Source: an uncultured Candidatus Saccharibacteria bacterium
GTDB taxonomy: Bacteria > Patescibacteriota > Saccharimonadia > Saccharimonadales > Saccharimonadaceae
DNA length: 5,255 nt
Reading direction: 5' to 3'
Assembly: GCA_947097085.1 (NCBI GenBank)
Contig: CAMUQR010000044.1
Coordinates: 1-5,255 of the forward strand
Below the pieces are notes generated by a model. That model saw nothing but the letters and a program-made list of their open reading frames with translations, was not told the origin of the DNA and made no database searches. Both the position numbers and the translations under genes were made by a program. Below, piece after piece: positions 5,196 through 5,255 of this stretch; position 1 is the stretch's first letter, and every line of letters starts with the position of its first letter.

Positions 5196-5255
5196 GCTTT
5201 GGTAGCTCAACTGGATAGAGCAGATCCGTCCTAAGGATAAGGTTGTAGGTTCGAC
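5196..5255 (+). tRNA. tRNA-Arg (anticodon CCU), 3' end cut by the window
   Basis: The acceptor 5' strand is GCTTTGG (5196-5202), then TA, D stem GCTC/GAGC (5205-5208, 5218-5221) with loop AACTGGATA. The anticodon stem is 5223-5227 with 5235-5239, and the loop GTCCTAA gives anticodon CCT at 5230-5232. A 5-nt variable loop and T-stem 5' strand GTAGG (5245-5249) follow, then TTCGAC. The anticodon reads AGG codons, hence arginine. Two oddities are a G-A pair at 27-43 and G at position 32, usually a pyrimidine. The 3' T-stem and acceptor strands lie outside the window, so acceptor pairing cannot be checked. Confidence 0.88.

Noticed and set aside
1..5255. CRISPR array, insertion sequence or prophage
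   Set aside because: No spaced direct repeats, transposase or phage genes are visible; the only recombinase looks like housekeeping Xer.

Overview
The window looks like chromosomal DNA from a candidate phyla radiation bacterium, most likely Candidatus Saccharibacteria (TM7). This is inferred from protein style, not from a database search. The pilin-like N-termini resemble the set I associate with Saccharibacteria, the Ndk is a long, insertion-bearing version, and the DNA is AT-rich with tightly packed genes. UGA is a true stop: the recombinase ends in TGA directly at a terminator. This argues against the recoded-UGA lineages Gracilibacteria and Absconditabacteria.

Positions 1-3560 (+ strand) hold a complete four-gene operon. 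All four products begin with a short basic leader and one hydrophobic helix, followed by a non-repetitive, Cys-containing ectodomain. The first three have type IV prepilin (class III) signals with Glu at +5, and the fourth has the helix but no Glu5. Order and features match the minor-pilin sets FimU-PilV-PilW-PilX of type IV pili and GspH-I-J-K of type II secretion, which build the tip or priming complex. The genes overlap by 8 nt, are 1 nt apart, and overlap by 7 nt, so they are probably translationally coupled. The operon has an extended -10 promoter placed so that the mRNA would start at or beside the first ATG (leaderless). It ends at a strong bidirectional hairpin terminator.

Positions 3550-4461 (- strand) encode a complete Xer-type tyrosine recombinase with all catalytic residues. 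It converges on the pilin operon and shares its terminator; its stop codon lies inside the hairpin. Its promoter also predicts a leaderless or 1-nt-leader mRNA.

Positions 4549-5067 (+) encode nucleoside diphosphate kinase (ndk). It is transcribed divergently from the recombinase, has a short leader with a clear Shine-Dalgarno sequence, and is followed by its own terminator. Positions 5104-5255 hold a promoter, a leader that may fold into a hairpin, and a tRNA-Arg(CCU) cut by the window end.

The most notable points are the likely minor-pilin tip operon and the recurring promoter geometry (TGnTATAAT or TGnTATACT followed 6-7 nt later by ATG). I see no CRISPR array, insertion sequence or prophage.
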